Shown one piece after another: positions 28,591-39,279 of a stretch of 64,000 nucleotides of DNA. A program made the translations under genes and the position numbers. Source of the stretch: Rheinheimera pacifica (GTDB lineage Bacteria; Pseudomonadota; Gammaproteobacteria; Enterobacterales; Alteromonadaceae); contig NZ_JANUEM010000016.1 in NCBI RefSeq assembly GCF_024809855.1, positions 1 to 64,000 of the forward strand, given 5' to 3'. The notes under the pieces were generated by a model, which saw only the letters and a list, made by a program, of their open reading frames with translations, had not been told where the DNA came from and searched no databases. Numbering within the stretch: the first letter of the stretch is position 1; the number at the start of each line of letters is the position of its first letter.

Positions 28591-30060
28591 ATGACTTTAG
28601 GTACCATCGGAAAATCAACTTACAGTAAGTTGGTGACAACACTGATTAACCGTATTTGTGATACTACGGCAGTAGCCGACTCCATGTACGAGCAGGCGGT
28701 ACAGTATTTTCAGCAGGCGGTAGCACAGCAGGCAGAAAAAATTGAACTGGAACAACAGGTATTTTTATTTGAAAACCGCCAGAAGCAGGTAAGCAAGCGC
28801 GATCTGGCGTTGGTTGAGCGTAACTTGCTGCAAGCACAAAATGAAAGGCAAACCTTTCAGCAGGCACGCAATGATGAAGCCAGCGCCCGTTTGACGACGC
28901 TTAAAAAAATCTGTCTGGATATTTTGGAGCTATGTCAGGGGGAATCGCAGGAAGATACTAATATGAACAGTGCTAAATTACTGGGCACTATTCAGCTGCT
29001 ATCGCCTACCGAAGGCAAGCATGTTGCTGCCAGCAATCAAAAAAGTAAGCATTTATATAAAGCTATTCTGTCACTGCGCTTGTTGGATAAGCTGTTGGCC
29101 GATGGTGAGCTGAACAACGCTTATGTGCAGCAGCGTTATATGGCCAGTAAAGGCAAAAAAAACGGCAAAGATGAGTATGATCCGTTTCGCGATGATGTAC
29201 AAATTCCACTGTTAATGGCCGCACTGCTGCAGGATATTGGTAACTGCCACCCTGAAGCACTGCTGATATTAAAAGGTGCAGATGGTAAAGCTGATGAATT
29301 TCGGGTACTTGAGAACGACGAGCGGCTGGCGTTGCTGCAAATTAGTTATCGCGAAAGCCTGAAATATGTTACCCAGGGCCTGGGTCTGGATAAATACAGC
29401 GGTAATTCCAGAGAAGAGCGTGACCAGTTTATTAAGCTTGAAGGTGAGCGGCAGAATTTTGTGCTGATGTTGCTGAAAAACGCCATCAAGCCGGAGCACG
29501 GTATTGGCAATGTGCTTAAAATTCCGCAAATTTATACCTCGGTGGTGTTATCGACCAAAAGCAGCTTTGCCTACGAAACCTTACCTAAAGTGGCTCTGGT
29601 GCTGGAAAAAGGCGTAGAGAAAGGCGTATACAGCAAGGTAGCGGTAGATGCGCTGTTAAGTATTACCGGTATTTTCCCACAGGGCTTTGGCATTACTTAT
29701 ATTCCGAAAGATTCAGACAGGCAGGATCTGGATCGTTACGAATATGCCATTGTTACCGGGCTTTACCCGGCCGATATCCGCCAACCGGTTTGCCGCATGG
29801 TAACCCGTAACCTTACTTATAACGTGTCTGCCCAGGGCTGTATCGTCAGTGTTGAAAACAACCTGTACTACCCGCAGGCGCGTAAAAAGCTGGAGCGGAT
29901 CAGCGAAGAGCGTTTGCTGGAAATTCTGAGTAAACTGGTGTCAAATTTTGAAGAGCGCAAAAATATGCCGCTGTTGCCCAAATTCTGGCGCCCGGATGAA
30001 TATTTCTCTTATGTGAAAAACCAGAATCTGTGGAATAAAGTGGTGATGCACAGTAACTAG
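28591..30060 (+). CDS. Conserved protein with a possible degenerate HD-type domain
   Basis: 489 aa, cytoplasmic, family not recognised with certainty. The first 130 residues are helical and Gln/Glu-rich (coiled-coil-like). Residues about 200-225 (VQIPLLMAALLQDIGNCHPEAL) look like the HD metal motif region of HD-GYP proteins, where AALLHDIGK is normal, but the His is replaced by Gln and the Lys by Asn, so it would be catalytically dead. The C-terminal part ends with NNLYYPQARKKLERISEERL. ATG preceded by AAGGA at good distance. Followed by a bidirectional terminator. Confidence 0.8.
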   Translation: MTLGTIGKSTYSKLVTTLINRICDTTAVADSMYEQAVQYFQQAVAQQAEKIELEQQVFLFENRQKQVSKRDLALVERNLLQAQNERQTFQQARNDEASARLTTLKKICLDILELCQGESQEDTNMNSAKLLGTIQLLSPTEGKHVAASNQKSKHLYKAILSLRLLDKLLADGELNNAYVQQRYMASKGKKNGKDEYDPFRDDVQIPLLMAALLQDIGNCHPEALLILKGADGKADEFRVLENDERLALLQISYRESLKYVTQGLGLDKYSGNSREERDQFIKLEGERQNFVLMLLKNAIKPEHGIGNVLKIPQIYTSVVLSTKSSFAYETLPKVALVLEKGVEKGVYSKVAVDALLSITGIFPQGFGITYIPKDSDRQDLDRYEYAIVTGLYPADIRQPVCRMVTRNLTYNVSAQGCIVSVENNLYYPQARKKLERISEERLLEILSKLVSNFEERKNMPLLPKFWRPDEYFSYVKNQNLWNKVVMHSN

Positions 30061-30069
30061 CACAAGCAA

Positions 30070-30093
30070 CAAAACCGTCATCAGACGGTTTTG
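30070..30093. terminator. Bidirectional terminator
   Basis: CAAAACCGTC and GACGGTTTTG pair around ATCA; TTTT follows on the plus strand and the A run gives T on the minus strand. It overlaps the final codons of the convergent MFS transporter gene. Confidence 0.88.
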
Positions 30094-31496
30094 TTTTGCT
30101 CAGTATTTCTGGGGTAGTTCTCCGCTGGCTCTGTGGCATCAAAATGATCTTCAGATTGCTCTTGTTCAATATCTTCGTCATAACCGGCAGGCACTTGCTG
30201 ATAAGCGGCAATAAAGTCGTCATCACGCATTTGTGCCACAACCACTTCTTCGTCAACGCGTGGATCAAGCGCCGCCGCCAGCGGTGATGATACCAAATCG
30301 CCTGAGCCCATTTTAAACTGGGCATTTTGTTGCTCGTCCATCATGCGTTTAACCATTTTTTGCGTATAGTTTACCCGGATCAGCCGCAGAAACAGCGTCA
30401 GAGCACAGCAACTGATAAAGGCATACAGCATCGCCGGACCAACCAGTTGCATTAACGCCGATGCCAGCAAGGGGCCAAAACAGGCTCCCAAGCCAAATGT
30501 CAGTAACACTGTGGCAGACAGTGCCACCCGATCGTTTTGCTCTACATTCTGGTTGGCAAAAGCCGAAGCAATAGGGTAAAGCGTAAAGGCCAGCACACCG
30601 TAGCAAAAGGTTGCCAGCAACAACAGCCAGCCACTTAATGGCAACAACGCAATGAGCAAGGTAAGAATAGTTAGCACTGCAGCATTAAAACGCAAGATAC
30701 GGCTGCGTGGTACCCGATCAGAAATTTTGCCCATAGGCCACTGCGCTAACAAACCAGCTAAGATCGTTACCGACATAAATAAGGTAACCTGTTCGGTAGT
30801 CATTCCTTTAGCGGCAGCATAAGCGGGCGCCAGGCCATAAAAAGCACCGGCCATCATGCCTGCTACCGTTATTGCTGTCAGCGACTGAGGCACCAGCTTC
30901 CAAAACGCCAGAATCTTCAGCGGTGCCGGTTGCAGCGGTGCCGGGTGAATACGTTTAGTCAGTGCTATCGGTACTATGCACAGCGAGTAACACATACTGA
31001 TAATAAGCAGTGGCGCAATACCCAGCTCAGGAAACTGGCTAAGCATTAACTGGCCGCCAATCATACCAAGATAAGAGGTGATCATATAAAAGGCGAACAC
31101 AGTGCCACGCTGCGAGCTTTCGGTTTGTTCGTTCAGCCAGCTTTCCAGCACCATATACTGGCACATCATGCCCATACCAACGATAACCCGCATTAGCAGC
31201 CATATTTCCAACTGGTTTATCAGCACATGGCTCATCGCACAAGCGCTGACAATAGCCGCGCTGGCAACAAAAGCGCGGATATGGCCAACCTGCGCAATAA
31301 CCTTGTGGCCAAGCTTAGAGCCCAGCACCAGGCCAAGATAATAGCAGGACATTAACGCGCCAATCCAGATAGAATCGACTTGCTGCTGTGCCAGCGACAA
31401 ACCAAGGTAAGTTGATAACGAACCCTGTGCCACCAGCATCAGCAAAGTGGTAAGAAACAAAGCGCTAAAACTGCGGTAAGGGTGTTTACTGGTCAT
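30081..31496 (-). CDS. Major facilitator superfamily transporter (YcaD-like)
   Basis: 471 aa with 12 predicted membrane spans in residues 10-385, containing LGSKLGHKVIAQVGH and MGKISDRVPRSR, the loop 2-3 and 8-9 MFS signatures. It resembles the YcaD group of uncharacterised permeases. Odd is a long acidic cytoplasmic tail (about residues 390-471, DEDIEQEQSEDHFDA) not usual for the family. Substrate unknown. It lies downstream of metG but is separated from it by a terminator. Confidence 0.85.
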   Translation of the reverse strand: MTSKHPYRSFSALFLTTLLMLVAQGSLSTYLGLSLAQQQVDSIWIGALMSCYYLGLVLGSKLGHKVIAQVGHIRAFVASAAIVSACAMSHVLINQLEIWLLMRVIVGMGMMCQYMVLESWLNEQTESSQRGTVFAFYMITSYLGMIGGQLMLSQFPELGIAPLLIISMCYSLCIVPIALTKRIHPAPLQPAPLKILAFWKLVPQSLTAITVAGMMAGAFYGLAPAYAAAKGMTTEQVTLFMSVTILAGLLAQWPMGKISDRVPRSRILRFNAAVLTILTLLIALLPLSGWLLLLATFCYGVLAFTLYPIASAFANQNVEQNDRVALSATVLLTFGLGACFGPLLASALMQLVGPAMLYAFISCCALTLFLRLIRVNYTQKMVKRMMDEQQNAQFKMGSGDLVSSPLAAALDPRVDEEVVVAQMRDDDFIAAYQQVPAGYDEDIEQEQSEDHFDATEPAENYPRNTEQNKTV

Positions 31497-31504
31497 CCGT
31501 TGCC

Positions 31505-31536
31505 TTAAAAAAATACAGGCAGCCCAAAGCTGCCTG
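31505..31536 (-). terminator. metG intrinsic terminator
   Basis: CAGGCAGC (31516-31523) and GCTGCCTG (31529-31536) pair; on the minus strand the stem is followed by TATTTTTTT. It directly follows the metG stop. Confidence 0.9.
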
Positions 31537-31542
31537 AAACAG

Positions 31543-33591
31543 TTACTTCACACGCATTCCGGGTTGTGCACCGTCATCCGGTGACAGAATAAACAAGTCG
31601 CTGCCACCAGGGCCTGCGGCCAACACCATGCCTTCGGATAAACCAAAACGCATTTTACGTGGTGCCAGGTTTGCTACCATCACCGTTAGGCGCCCTTCAA
31701 GCTGCTCAGGGCTGTAAGCCGATTTAATACCGGCAAACACCTGGCGTACTTCGCCGCCGCCAATATCCAGTTGCAGCTGCACCAGTTTGTCGGCACCTTC
31801 AACGGCGCTGGCTTTAATAATTTTGGCTACGCGCAAATCAATTTTGGCAAAATCATCAATGCTGATGGTTTCACTTATTGGTTCACGCTCTGCCGCAGGT
31901 GCTTTTTCAGCCTTAGCCGCAGTTTTTACCGGTGCAGCAGCTTGTGGTTGCAGGTTTTCTTTTGAAGCTTCCAGCATGGCGGTAACTTTTACCGGATCAA
32001 CCCGCTGCATCAGAGCTTTAAACGGGTTGATAGCATGATTAGTTAATGGCTGCTGATAATTCTGCCAGCTTAGTTCGCTGTTTAAGAAGGCTTCGGTTTC
32101 TGCGGCCATTAACGGCAACACTGGTTTTAAATAGTGCATCAGTACGCGAAACAGGTTAATACCCATAGAGCAAACGTCATGCGCTTCTTGCTGTTTGGTA
32201 TCATCTTTTACCAGCACCCAGGGCGCTTTGGCATCAATGTATTGGTTGGCTTTATCGGCCAGCGCCATAATGTCGCGGATAGCGCGGGCAAACTCACGCT
32301 TTTCAAAGCTGTCGGCGATGCTTTCACCCATAGCGGTAAATTCTGTCAGCAGGGCAGGCTCGGCTACCGTAGCCGATAACTTGCCATCAAAGCGCTTAGT
32401 AATAAAGCTGGCACAGCGGCTGGCAATATTGACCACTTTACCCACTAAATCGGCATTAACCTTCTGGCTGAAGTCATCCAGGTTTAAATCCAGGTCAATA
32501 ATGCTGCTGCTAAGCTTAGACGCAAAGTAATAACGCAGATATTCCGGGTTTAAATGATCCAGATAAGTGCGGGCTTTAATAAAAGTACCGCGCGACTTAG
32601 ACATTTTGGCGCCGTTTACGGTAACAAAACCGTGGGCGAAAATGGCATTGGGTTTGCGCATACCGGCACCGTGCAACATGGCCGGCCAGAACAGGCTGTG
32701 AAAATAAATAATGTCTTTGCCGATAAAGTGATACACCTCGGCGCTGGAGTCCAGCTGCCAGAAGCTGTCAAAGTCGATGCCGGTTTTATCACACAGGTTT
32801 TTAAAGCTGGCCAGATAACCGATAGGCGCATCTAACCAGACATAAAAGAATTTACCCGGTGCGCCTGGTATTTCAAAACCAAAGTAGGGCGCATCGCGGC
32901 TGATATCCCACATTTGCAGGCCATCTTTAAACCACTCTTGTAGTTTATTCGCCATTTCATCCTGTAAGCTACCACTGCGGGTCCAGTCTTGCAGCATTTG
33001 GCTAAAGGCAGGTAAATCAAAGAAATAGTGCTCAGAGTCTTTTAATACCGGTGTAGCACCGGATACCACAGAGCGGGCGTTTTTAACTTCAGTTGGGCTG
33101 TAGGTAGCACCACAGACATCACAGCTGTCACCGTTTTGATCCAGCGCACCGCATTTGGGGCAGTCGCCTTTTACAAAACGGTCAGGCAAAAACATTTGCT
33201 TTTCCGGGTCAAACAACTGGCTGATAGTTTTACGCTTAATGTAGCCGCCAGCATTAAGTTTATTGTAAATCTGGCTGGCAAACTCGCGGTTTTCTTCGCT
33301 GTGTGTCGAGTGATAATTGTCAAAGCCAATGCCAAAACCGGCAAAGTCGGCCTGGTGTTCAATATTGGTTTTGGCAATCATTTGTTCGGGTGTAATGCCT
33401 TGCTCCTGCGCTTTGAGCATAATAGGGGTGCCATGCGCGTCGTCGGCGCAAACGTAATAGCATTCATGGCCACGGGCTTTTTGAAAGCGGGCCCAGATAT
33501 CGGTTTGAATGTATTCCAGTAAGTGGCCTAAATGGATAGGGCCGTTGGCGTAGGGTAAAGCGCTGGTTACAAGTATTTTGCGTGTCGACAT
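31543..33591 (-). CDS. metG: Methionyl-tRNA synthetase
   Basis: 682 aa class I synthetase. HIGH motif as HLGH in [10 protein letters not shown], zinc knuckle CPKCG...CDVCG (about 145-165), KMSKS as [10 protein letters not shown], and a C-terminal tRNA-binding domain (about 580-682, [11 protein letters not shown]) that makes the protein dimeric. Start at MSTRKILVT; a 21-codon upstream extension is not conserved-looking. Divergent from apbC, the same arrangement as metG-mrp in E. coli. Confidence 0.97.
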   Translation of the reverse strand: MSTRKILVTSALPYANGPIHLGHLLEYIQTDIWARFQKARGHECYYVCADDAHGTPIMLKAQEQGITPEQMIAKTNIEHQADFAGFGIGFDNYHSTHSEENREFASQIYNKLNAGGYIKRKTISQLFDPEKQMFLPDRFVKGDCPKCGALDQNGDSCDVCGATYSPTEVKNARSVVSGATPVLKDSEHYFFDLPAFSQMLQDWTRSGSLQDEMANKLQEWFKDGLQMWDISRDAPYFGFEIPGAPGKFFYVWLDAPIGYLASFKNLCDKTGIDFDSFWQLDSSAEVYHFIGKDIIYFHSLFWPAMLHGAGMRKPNAIFAHGFVTVNGAKMSKSRGTFIKARTYLDHLNPEYLRYYFASKLSSSIIDLDLNLDDFSQKVNADLVGKVVNIASRCASFITKRFDGKLSATVAEPALLTEFTAMGESIADSFEKREFARAIRDIMALADKANQYIDAKAPWVLVKDDTKQQEAHDVCSMGINLFRVLMHYLKPVLPLMAAETEAFLNSELSWQNYQQPLTNHAINPFKALMQRVDPVKVTAMLEASKENLQPQAAAPVKTAAKAEKAPAAEREPISETISIDDFAKIDLRVAKIIKASAVEGADKLVQLQLDIGGGEVRQVFAGIKSAYSPEQLEGRLTVMVANLAPRKMRFGLSEGMVLAAGPGGSDLFILSPDDGAQPGMRVK

Positions 33592-33722
33592 TAAGCGGTG
33601 CTCTTTTGCATAAATAACTGAAAAAATTTCACTAAATGATACACTAGCCGCCATCGATCCGCACCCGCCAAGGTGCGGTTCTGCTAAAAAAACGCGTTAA
33701 AGCCTGAATTTGGAACTTGCTG

Positions 33723-34787
33723 ATGTTTAACTGGTTTAAATCTGCCAAAACCGATGCTTTGCCTGAAGCCGCACAGCAACTGCTGCAACACTGGCAATTG
33801 CCCGACAGTGGCGCGCCGCTGGCGTTATTACTTGACAGCGTAAGCCTGCAAAAAAACAATCTGCGTATCAGCCTGAAACTGCCGCTGTTATCCATCGCAC
33901 AGCCGTTGCAGCAGGCGCTGCTTGATGCCGGTTTTAGTTATCAGTTAAGCCTGGATTATCAGCTAACAGCAGCACCGGTATTTAAAGATATTAAGCAGAT
34001 TATTCTTATTGCGTCGGGTAAGGGCGGAGTGGGTAAATCTACCACTGCCGTTAATCTGGCGACTGCGCTGGCGCTGGAAGGTGCTAAGGTTGGCTTGCTG
34101 GATGCGGATATTTATGGCCCGTCTATTCCTGTGATGCTGGGGCTGAGCGGCGAGAAAATCAGCTCGCCGGATAATAAGTTAATGCAGCCCAAGTTTGCTC
34201 ATGGCGTGTATTTACAGTCTATCGGTTTTCTGGTTGATCCACAGCAAGCCTCAGTTTGGCGCGGCCCCATGGCCAGCCAGGCGTTGTTGCAACTGCTGAA
34301 CGAAACGCTGTGGCCAGAGCTGGATTATTTAATTGTTGATATGCCGCCGGGCACCGGTGACATTCAACTGACCATGGCGCAAAAACTGCCGGTTACCGGT
34401 GCTGTGGTAGTAACCACACCGCAGGATGTAGCACTGTCGGATGCAGAAAAAGCCATCAGCATGTTTCGTCAGGTCAATATTCCGCTAGCGGGCCTGATTG
34501 AAAATATGAGTTTTTACCAGTGCAGCCACTGCGGCAGCATTGATGATATTTTTGGTACTGAAGGCGGTATCTTATTGGCAGAGCGTTATCAGGTACCGGT
34601 GCTGGGCCAGTTACCGCTGCAAAAACAGATCCGCGAGCAGGCCGACGCCGGGGTGCCCATAGTGTTAAAACAGCAGCCTGTGGCGCAAATTTACCGTACA
34701 ATTGGCCGGCAACTAATGCTGGCATTGCATTGGCAGGCTGCAGCGCAAGCGGCTGGCCAACCTGAAATAATAATAACGGACGATTAA
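33723..34787 (+). CDS. apbC: Iron-sulfur cluster carrier protein ApbC/Mrp
   Basis: 354 aa P-loop NTPase. Deviant Walker [10 protein letters not shown] near residue 100, Walker B DMPPGTGD and the cluster-binding CxxC as CSHC near 258. N-terminal MIP18-like region is short. ATG at 33723 chosen over a TTG two codons earlier. Neighbour dcd begins one base after its stop, so the two are co-transcribed. Confidence 0.95.
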   Translation: MFNWFKSAKTDALPEAAQQLLQHWQLPDSGAPLALLLDSVSLQKNNLRISLKLPLLSIAQPLQQALLDAGFSYQLSLDYQLTAAPVFKDIKQIILIASGKGGVGKSTTAVNLATALALEGAKVGLLDADIYGPSIPVMLGLSGEKISSPDNKLMQPKFAHGVYLQSIGFLVDPQQASVWRGPMASQALLQLLNETLWPELDYLIVDMPPGTGDIQLTMAQKLPVTGAVVVTTPQDVALSDAEKAISMFRQVNIPLAGLIENMSFYQCSHCGSIDDIFGTEGGILLAERYQVPVLGQLPLQKQIREQADAGVPIVLKQQPVAQIYRTIGRQLMLALHWQAAAQAAGQPEIIITDD

Positions 34788-34788
34788 A

Positions 34789-35379
34789 ATGAGACTGTGT
34801 GACCGCGATATAGAACGCTATTTAGCTGAAGGTAAAATTAGCATTACTCCGTTGCCTGATGCCGACATGATAAGCGGCGTGAGTGTTGATATTCGTCTGG
34901 GCAATAAATTTCGTGTATTTGTTGCCCACACCGCTGCTTATATTGATTTAAGTGGCCCACGCGCCGAGGTGGATAAGGCACTTAACAGCGTAATGAGTGA
35001 CGAAATTTACATCGCAGACGGTGACAAGTTTATTTTACACCCCGGTGAGCTGGCACTGGCGATGACGCTGGAATCGGTCACCTTGCCGGATGATATTGTC
35101 GGCTGGTTAGACGGGCGCTCGTCTTTAGCGCGGCTGGGATTAATGGTGCATGTTACTGCGCACCGCATTGATCCGGGTTGGTCTGGCAATATCGTGCTGG
35201 AGTTTTATAACAGCGGTAAGTTGCCACTGGCGCTTAGGCCACAGATGAAAATTGGTGCGCTGAATTTTGAACTGATGACAGGCCCGGCCGAGCGGCCTTA
35301 TAACAAAAGGCTGGATGCGAAATATCAGCAGCAAACCGGCGCTGTAGCCAGCCGTATTGGCCACGACGATAAAGGTTGA
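34789..35379 (+). CDS. dcd: dCTP deaminase
   Basis: 196 aa (193 in E. coli), trimeric enzyme converting dCTP to dUTP for dTMP synthesis. Conserved [26 protein letters not shown] with the active-site Arg-Ser-Ser, and [17 protein letters not shown] with the catalytic Glu. Starts one base after the apbC stop. Confidence 0.97.
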   Translation: MRLCDRDIERYLAEGKISITPLPDADMISGVSVDIRLGNKFRVFVAHTAAYIDLSGPRAEVDKALNSVMSDEIYIADGDKFILHPGELALAMTLESVTLPDDIVGWLDGRSSLARLGLMVHVTAHRIDPGWSGNIVLEFYNSGKLPLALRPQMKIGALNFELMTGPAERPYNKRLDAKYQQQTGAVASRIGHDDKG

Positions 35380-35403
35380 TGCCATGTTGTTGGCGTAAAA
35401 AGT

Positions 35404-35428
35404 AAAAAGCCCACGCATAAGCGTGGGC
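35404..35428 (-). terminator. Minus-strand terminator between two plus-strand genes
   Basis: GCCCACGC (35409-35416) and GCGTGGGC (35421-35428) pair around ATAA. The T run exists only on the minus strand (complement of AAAAA at 35404-35408); on the plus strand the stem is followed by CAAAAG. Both flanking genes read rightward, so either it is a weak terminator for dcd or it ends an unannotated leftward RNA starting near 35580. Confidence 0.7.
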
Positions 35429-35602
35429 CAAAAGCTATAAAACAAAAATGAAGCCGGATGATTATGCAATAAAGTTGCATAGCTTGGCAATGTAGGTGGG
35501 TAAAAATTCTGTATCAGGCTATTTGGTAACATTAGGCCATGTGGTAAATAGTGCAGCGCTGCATTATGCTAAATTAATTTTTTGTCTCAGGGAGCGACGG
35601 CT

Positions 35603-37720
35603 GTGGCTGATAATACTACACAACATAAATGGCGTTTTTTCCGCTCAGGCGGTTTTGATCAGGTTGCGCTGGAAACCGGTGCCGACTTGCAACACCTAAA
35701 CGAGCTTGATCCTAAACTCTGGACAGTGCTGAGTTGCCCAACCTCCGGGCTGGAAATTAATAGCCGCACTTTGGCGTTATTAGACGTAGACGGTGACGGC
35801 CAGATCCGGGTGCCGGAAATACAGGCCGCAGTAAGCTGGTGTTGTCAGCGCCTTACTGATGCGCAGTTGATGTTTCAACCACCTGGCGTGCCACTGGATG
35901 CAATTTCTGACGCTGATGAAATTGGCGCCGCCATTAAACTTGCCGCTTTGCGGGTGCTGGAATATACCGGCAAAACCGCTGCTGACAGTTTACAGGTAGG
36001 CGATTTTACTGATAAATCCCGTTTATTCTCACCGGATCATTTCAACGGTGACGGCGTGGTGATGGCCGAGCTTACCGCAGACGATGATGTAAAACAGCTG
36101 ATTACCGACATTGTCAGTGTGTTGGGTGGCGTGGCTGACTGCAGTGGCGGTATGGGTACTGACACCGAGATGTTAAACAGTTTTATGGCGCAGGCGCAGG
36201 CCATAGTTGATTGGCATAAAGCCGGTGCCGCAGAGTCGGACGATTTGCATCCGCTGGGTAATGACACCGCTGCAGCAGTAGCGGTATTTGACAGTGTGCA
36301 GGAAAAAGTGGATGACTTTTTTGTTCGTTGCCAGTTAGCCGCATTTGACAGCCGGGCCGCCCAAACGTTAAACCCTGAAGCTACCGTATATGCAGTGCTG
36401 GCAAACCGGGCGATAGGCCAGAGCGATGATGATATCGCGGCTTTACCGCTGGCCGAAGTAGGGGCTGGCCTGGCTTTGCCATTAGGGCAGGGTATTAACC
36501 CGGCCTGGGCGGAAAAAATTGAGCAGTTATCTCAGCTGGTTATCAAGCCTTTGCTGGGTAACACCCCGGACAGTTTAAGTTTGGCCGAGTGGTCAGCTAT
36601 TTCAGCCAAACTGGCAACCTGGCGTGCCTGGCAGGCTGCTAAACCTGATTCAGCCTTACATCAGCTAGCGCCCGAACGTTTAACTACCATTGTTACCACC
36701 GATGCTGCAGCGCGGTTGCAGCAGCTTATCGCCCTTGATGTAGCTGAAAAAACCTTTGCCGATAATGTCGATGCAGTTGAGCGTCTGGTGCATTATCAAA
36801 GCAATCTGGTTACCTTGCTGCGTAACTATGTATCGTTAAGTGATTTTTATCAGGGCGAAAATAAAGCTATTTTTCAGGCCGGAACCCTGTATCTGGATCA
36901 ACGCAGTTGCGAGCTGGTGCTATATGTAGCAGATATGGCCCGCCACGCCAGCATGGCGCCGTTCAGTGGTTGTTATCTGGTGTATTGTACCTGTACCCGC
37001 CAGGGGGAGGCGGCAGTAAATATTGTTGCTGCACTTACCGGAGGTGATGTCGATGAGCTGATGGTGCCGGGGCGCAACGGTATATTTTATGATCGCAATG
37101 GCCGTGACTGGAAAGCCAGTGTAATAAAAGTAGTGGCCCAGCCCGTGAGTATCCGCCAGGCTTTCTGGTCACCCTATAAACGGGTCGCCGCTTTTATTGA
37201 AGCGCAATTGCAAAAATTTGCCGCTTCGCGTGATAAAGATATTGAAACCAAAACGACCAGTGGTGTAGCCGATGCCGCCGCAGCACCGGCAGCGGCAACA
37301 TCTGGCTTTGATATTGCTAAATTTGCCGGTATTTTTGCGGCAATTGGTCTGGCGTTAGGGGCTTTAGGCACCATGCTGGCGGCGGTGGTTGCCGGCTTGT
37401 TTTCGCTGCAATGGTGGCAGATACCTTTAGTACTGCTTGGCGTTATGCTGCTTATTTCATGTCCGTCTATGTTAATGGCTTTTATGACATTACGGCGGCG
37501 CAATCTTGGGCCTTTGCTGGATGCCAATGGCTGGGCGGTTAATACCAGAGCAAAAATTAATGTACCCTTTGGTGCTGCGTTAACCGGTTTGGCTAAGTTG
37601 CCCAAAGGCGCCAAACGCTCGCTAAAAGATCCGTACGCCGGGAAAAAACAACCCTGGGGCTTAATACTGTTGATGGTGCTGGTAATTGCCGCCGCAATTG
37701 GGTATTGGTGGTACTGGTAA
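35603..37720 (+). CDS. Membrane protein with an EF-hand-like calcium loop, unknown function
   Basis: About 705 aa. GTG start at 35603 chosen because GGGAG lies 8 bases upstream; an in-frame TTG at 35582 is earlier. Residues about 55-68 (DVDGDGQIRVPE) match the 12-residue EF-hand loop. A long soluble region follows, then an Ala/Pro linker near 560, two membrane helices (about 580-650), a short cytoplasmic loop and a last helix at the C-terminus (LILLMVLVIAAAIGYWWYW). No family recognised. It may be a calcium-responsive envelope protein; that is inference. Confidence 0.8.
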   Translation: MADNTTQHKWRFFRSGGFDQVALETGADLQHLNELDPKLWTVLSCPTSGLEINSRTLALLDVDGDGQIRVPEIQAAVSWCCQRLTDAQLMFQPPGVPLDAISDADEIGAAIKLAALRVLEYTGKTAADSLQVGDFTDKSRLFSPDHFNGDGVVMAELTADDDVKQLITDIVSVLGGVADCSGGMGTDTEMLNSFMAQAQAIVDWHKAGAAESDDLHPLGNDTAAAVAVFDSVQEKVDDFFVRCQLAAFDSRAAQTLNPEATVYAVLANRAIGQSDDDIAALPLAEVGAGLALPLGQGINPAWAEKIEQLSQLVIKPLLGNTPDSLSLAEWSAISAKLATWRAWQAAKPDSALHQLAPERLTTIVTTDAAARLQQLIALDVAEKTFADNVDAVERLVHYQSNLVTLLRNYVSLSDFYQGENKAIFQAGTLYLDQRSCELVLYVADMARHASMAPFSGCYLVYCTCTRQGEAAVNIVAALTGGDVDELMVPGRNGIFYDRNGRDWKASVIKVVAQPVSIRQAFWSPYKRVAAFIEAQLQKFAASRDKDIETKTTSGVADAAAAPAAATSGFDIAKFAGIFAAIGLALGALGTMLAAVVAGLFSLQWWQIPLVLLGVMLLISCPSMLMAFMTLRRRNLGPLLDANGWAVNTRAKINVPFGAALTGLAKLPKGAKRSLKDPYAGKKQPWGLILLMVLVIAAAIGYWWYW

Positions 37721-37773
37721 GTGCAGTGGCCAGTAATAAATGTATACAGCAGCAATAATTAACAAACAGGATA

Positions 37774-38673
37774 GTGAAGGTGAATTCAGGCAGTATTATC
37801 CGGTTATTTTCGCTGGCCGCTATTTGGGGCGCTTCCTTTCTGTTTATGCGTATTGCGGTGCCGGAGCTTGGCCCGGCCTGGCTGATGTTTGGCCGGGTGC
37901 TGCTGGCGGCACTGTTCTTGGCACTGGTTGCCGTAGCATTTAAACGCAGTTTGCCAATACGTGGCTACGCTAGCCACTTTATGGTGCTGAGCTTTTTTAA
38001 TACCGCTTTACCATTTTTGCTGTTTGCCTATGCGGCGCAAACACTAACCGCATCTTTACTGGCGGTGCTTAATGCTACAGCACCGTTGTGGGGCGCATTA
38101 ATTGGCTGGGTGTTTTTTCGCCAGCGTATGTCATTAAAAATTGCCGGCGGTTTACTGCTGGGGATCAGTGGTGTGGCCATACTGGTAGGCTTTGATGCTA
38201 CTGCAAATAGCAATGCCTTACCGGCTATAGCTGCCGCAGCAGGGGCTGCCTGTTGTTATGGTATTGCCACCTGGTATACCCGGTTGGCTAAACCGGTGCC
38301 GGCTTTTACCAATGCACATGGCAATATGTGGGGGGCCTGCCTGTGGTTATTGCCATTACTCTGGTTTATACCCTTGCCGGTGGCTGAGCCGGCCATGCAA
38401 AGCTTGTATGCTGTGCTGGCGCTGGGAGTGATTTGTACCGGTGTGGCCTATATGCTGTATTTCCGGCTGGTGCAGGATTTAGGTGCTACACCCACGCTAA
38501 CCGTTACCTTTTTAATACCGGTATTTGGTGTATTGTGGGGCCACCTGTTTTTAGATGAAACTGTCGGCTGGCATACGCTGGCCGGTGCTGCCATTGTTAT
38601 TATCGGCACCATGCTGGTAACCGGTTTTAGCCTGAATTCATTACGCGCTGCAACAGCGCCTGTTAAGGAGTAA
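37774..38673 (+). CDS. EamA/DMT-family transporter
   Basis: 299 aa, ten membrane spans in two EamA repeats (SLAAIWGASFLFMRIAVPEL at the start; PTLTVTFLIPVFGVLWGHLFLDE in the second half). Exporter of metabolites or amino acids; substrate unknown. GTG start at 37774 or GTG at 37780. The GST gene begins two bases after its stop, so they form a pair. Confidence 0.88.
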   Translation: MKVNSGSIIRLFSLAAIWGASFLFMRIAVPELGPAWLMFGRVLLAALFLALVAVAFKRSLPIRGYASHFMVLSFFNTALPFLLFAYAAQTLTASLLAVLNATAPLWGALIGWVFFRQRMSLKIAGGLLLGISGVAILVGFDATANSNALPAIAAAAGAACCYGIATWYTRLAKPVPAFTNAHGNMWGACLWLLPLLWFIPLPVAEPAMQSLYAVLALGVICTGVAYMLYFRLVQDLGATPTLTVTFLIPVFGVLWGHLFLDETVGWHTLAGAAIVIIGTMLVTGFSLNSLRAATAPVKE

Positions 38674-38675
38674 AT

Positions 38676-39251
38676 ATGAAACTATACGGTTCACAAACCT
38701 CACCTTATGTGCGGCGCATTCGCTTATTGCTGGCTACTACCGCACACGAGTTTATTAACCTGAATATTTTTACCGGTGAAGGTCGGCAAACATTGGCAGC
38801 CATTAACCCGGCACTGCGCATTCCAATGCTGGACGATGCAGGTCAGGTTATTTTTGATTCTGGCGTGATCTACCGTTATCTGGCAGCCAAGCTGGGCATA
38901 GCGCCGCTTAGCTGGTATCAGGAAAACCAGCTAACAGTAATTAATGCCGTAAGTGATTCTTTAGTGATGCTGCTGCAATGCAGCCGTAGCGGCTTTGACA
39001 CCAATGACGATAAGCTGTTTTTTAATTTACAGCGTGAGCGGGTAGCTACCTCTTTGTATGTGCTGGAACAACAGGCAGCAAATGACGAGTTTGCCAAATG
39101 GGATTATGTTGCCATGGCGCTATATAGCCTGGTGGACTGGACTTTGTTCCGTGAACTGCTGGAGTTTGACGATTATCCGGCATTACTGGCCTTTGTTGCG
39201 CAAAACAAAACGCAACCGATGATTAAAGACAGCGACCCACGCCTGGGATAA
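38676..39251 (+). CDS. Glutathione S-transferase-like protein
   Basis: 191 aa. Thioredoxin-like N-domain with SPYVRRIRLLL (Ser/Tyr active region), NPALRIPML carrying the cis-Pro, and FDSGVIYRYL; then a helical C-domain. Co-transcribed with the EamA transporter. Substrate unknown. Confidence 0.87.
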   Translation: MKLYGSQTSPYVRRIRLLLATTAHEFINLNIFTGEGRQTLAAINPALRIPMLDDAGQVIFDSGVIYRYLAAKLGIAPLSWYQENQLTVINAVSDSLVMLLQCSRSGFDTNDDKLFFNLQRERVATSLYVLEQQAANDEFAKWDYVAMALYSLVDWTLFRELLEFDDYPALLAFVAQNKTQPMIKDSDPRLG

Positions 39252-39279
39252 GCCGGCGCAGGCCTTTATTACGGCGCTG

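Noticed and set aside
35140-35532. 130-aa minus-strand ORF over the end of dcd
   Set aside because: Shadow of dcd and of the terminator stem; no protein-like features or start signals.
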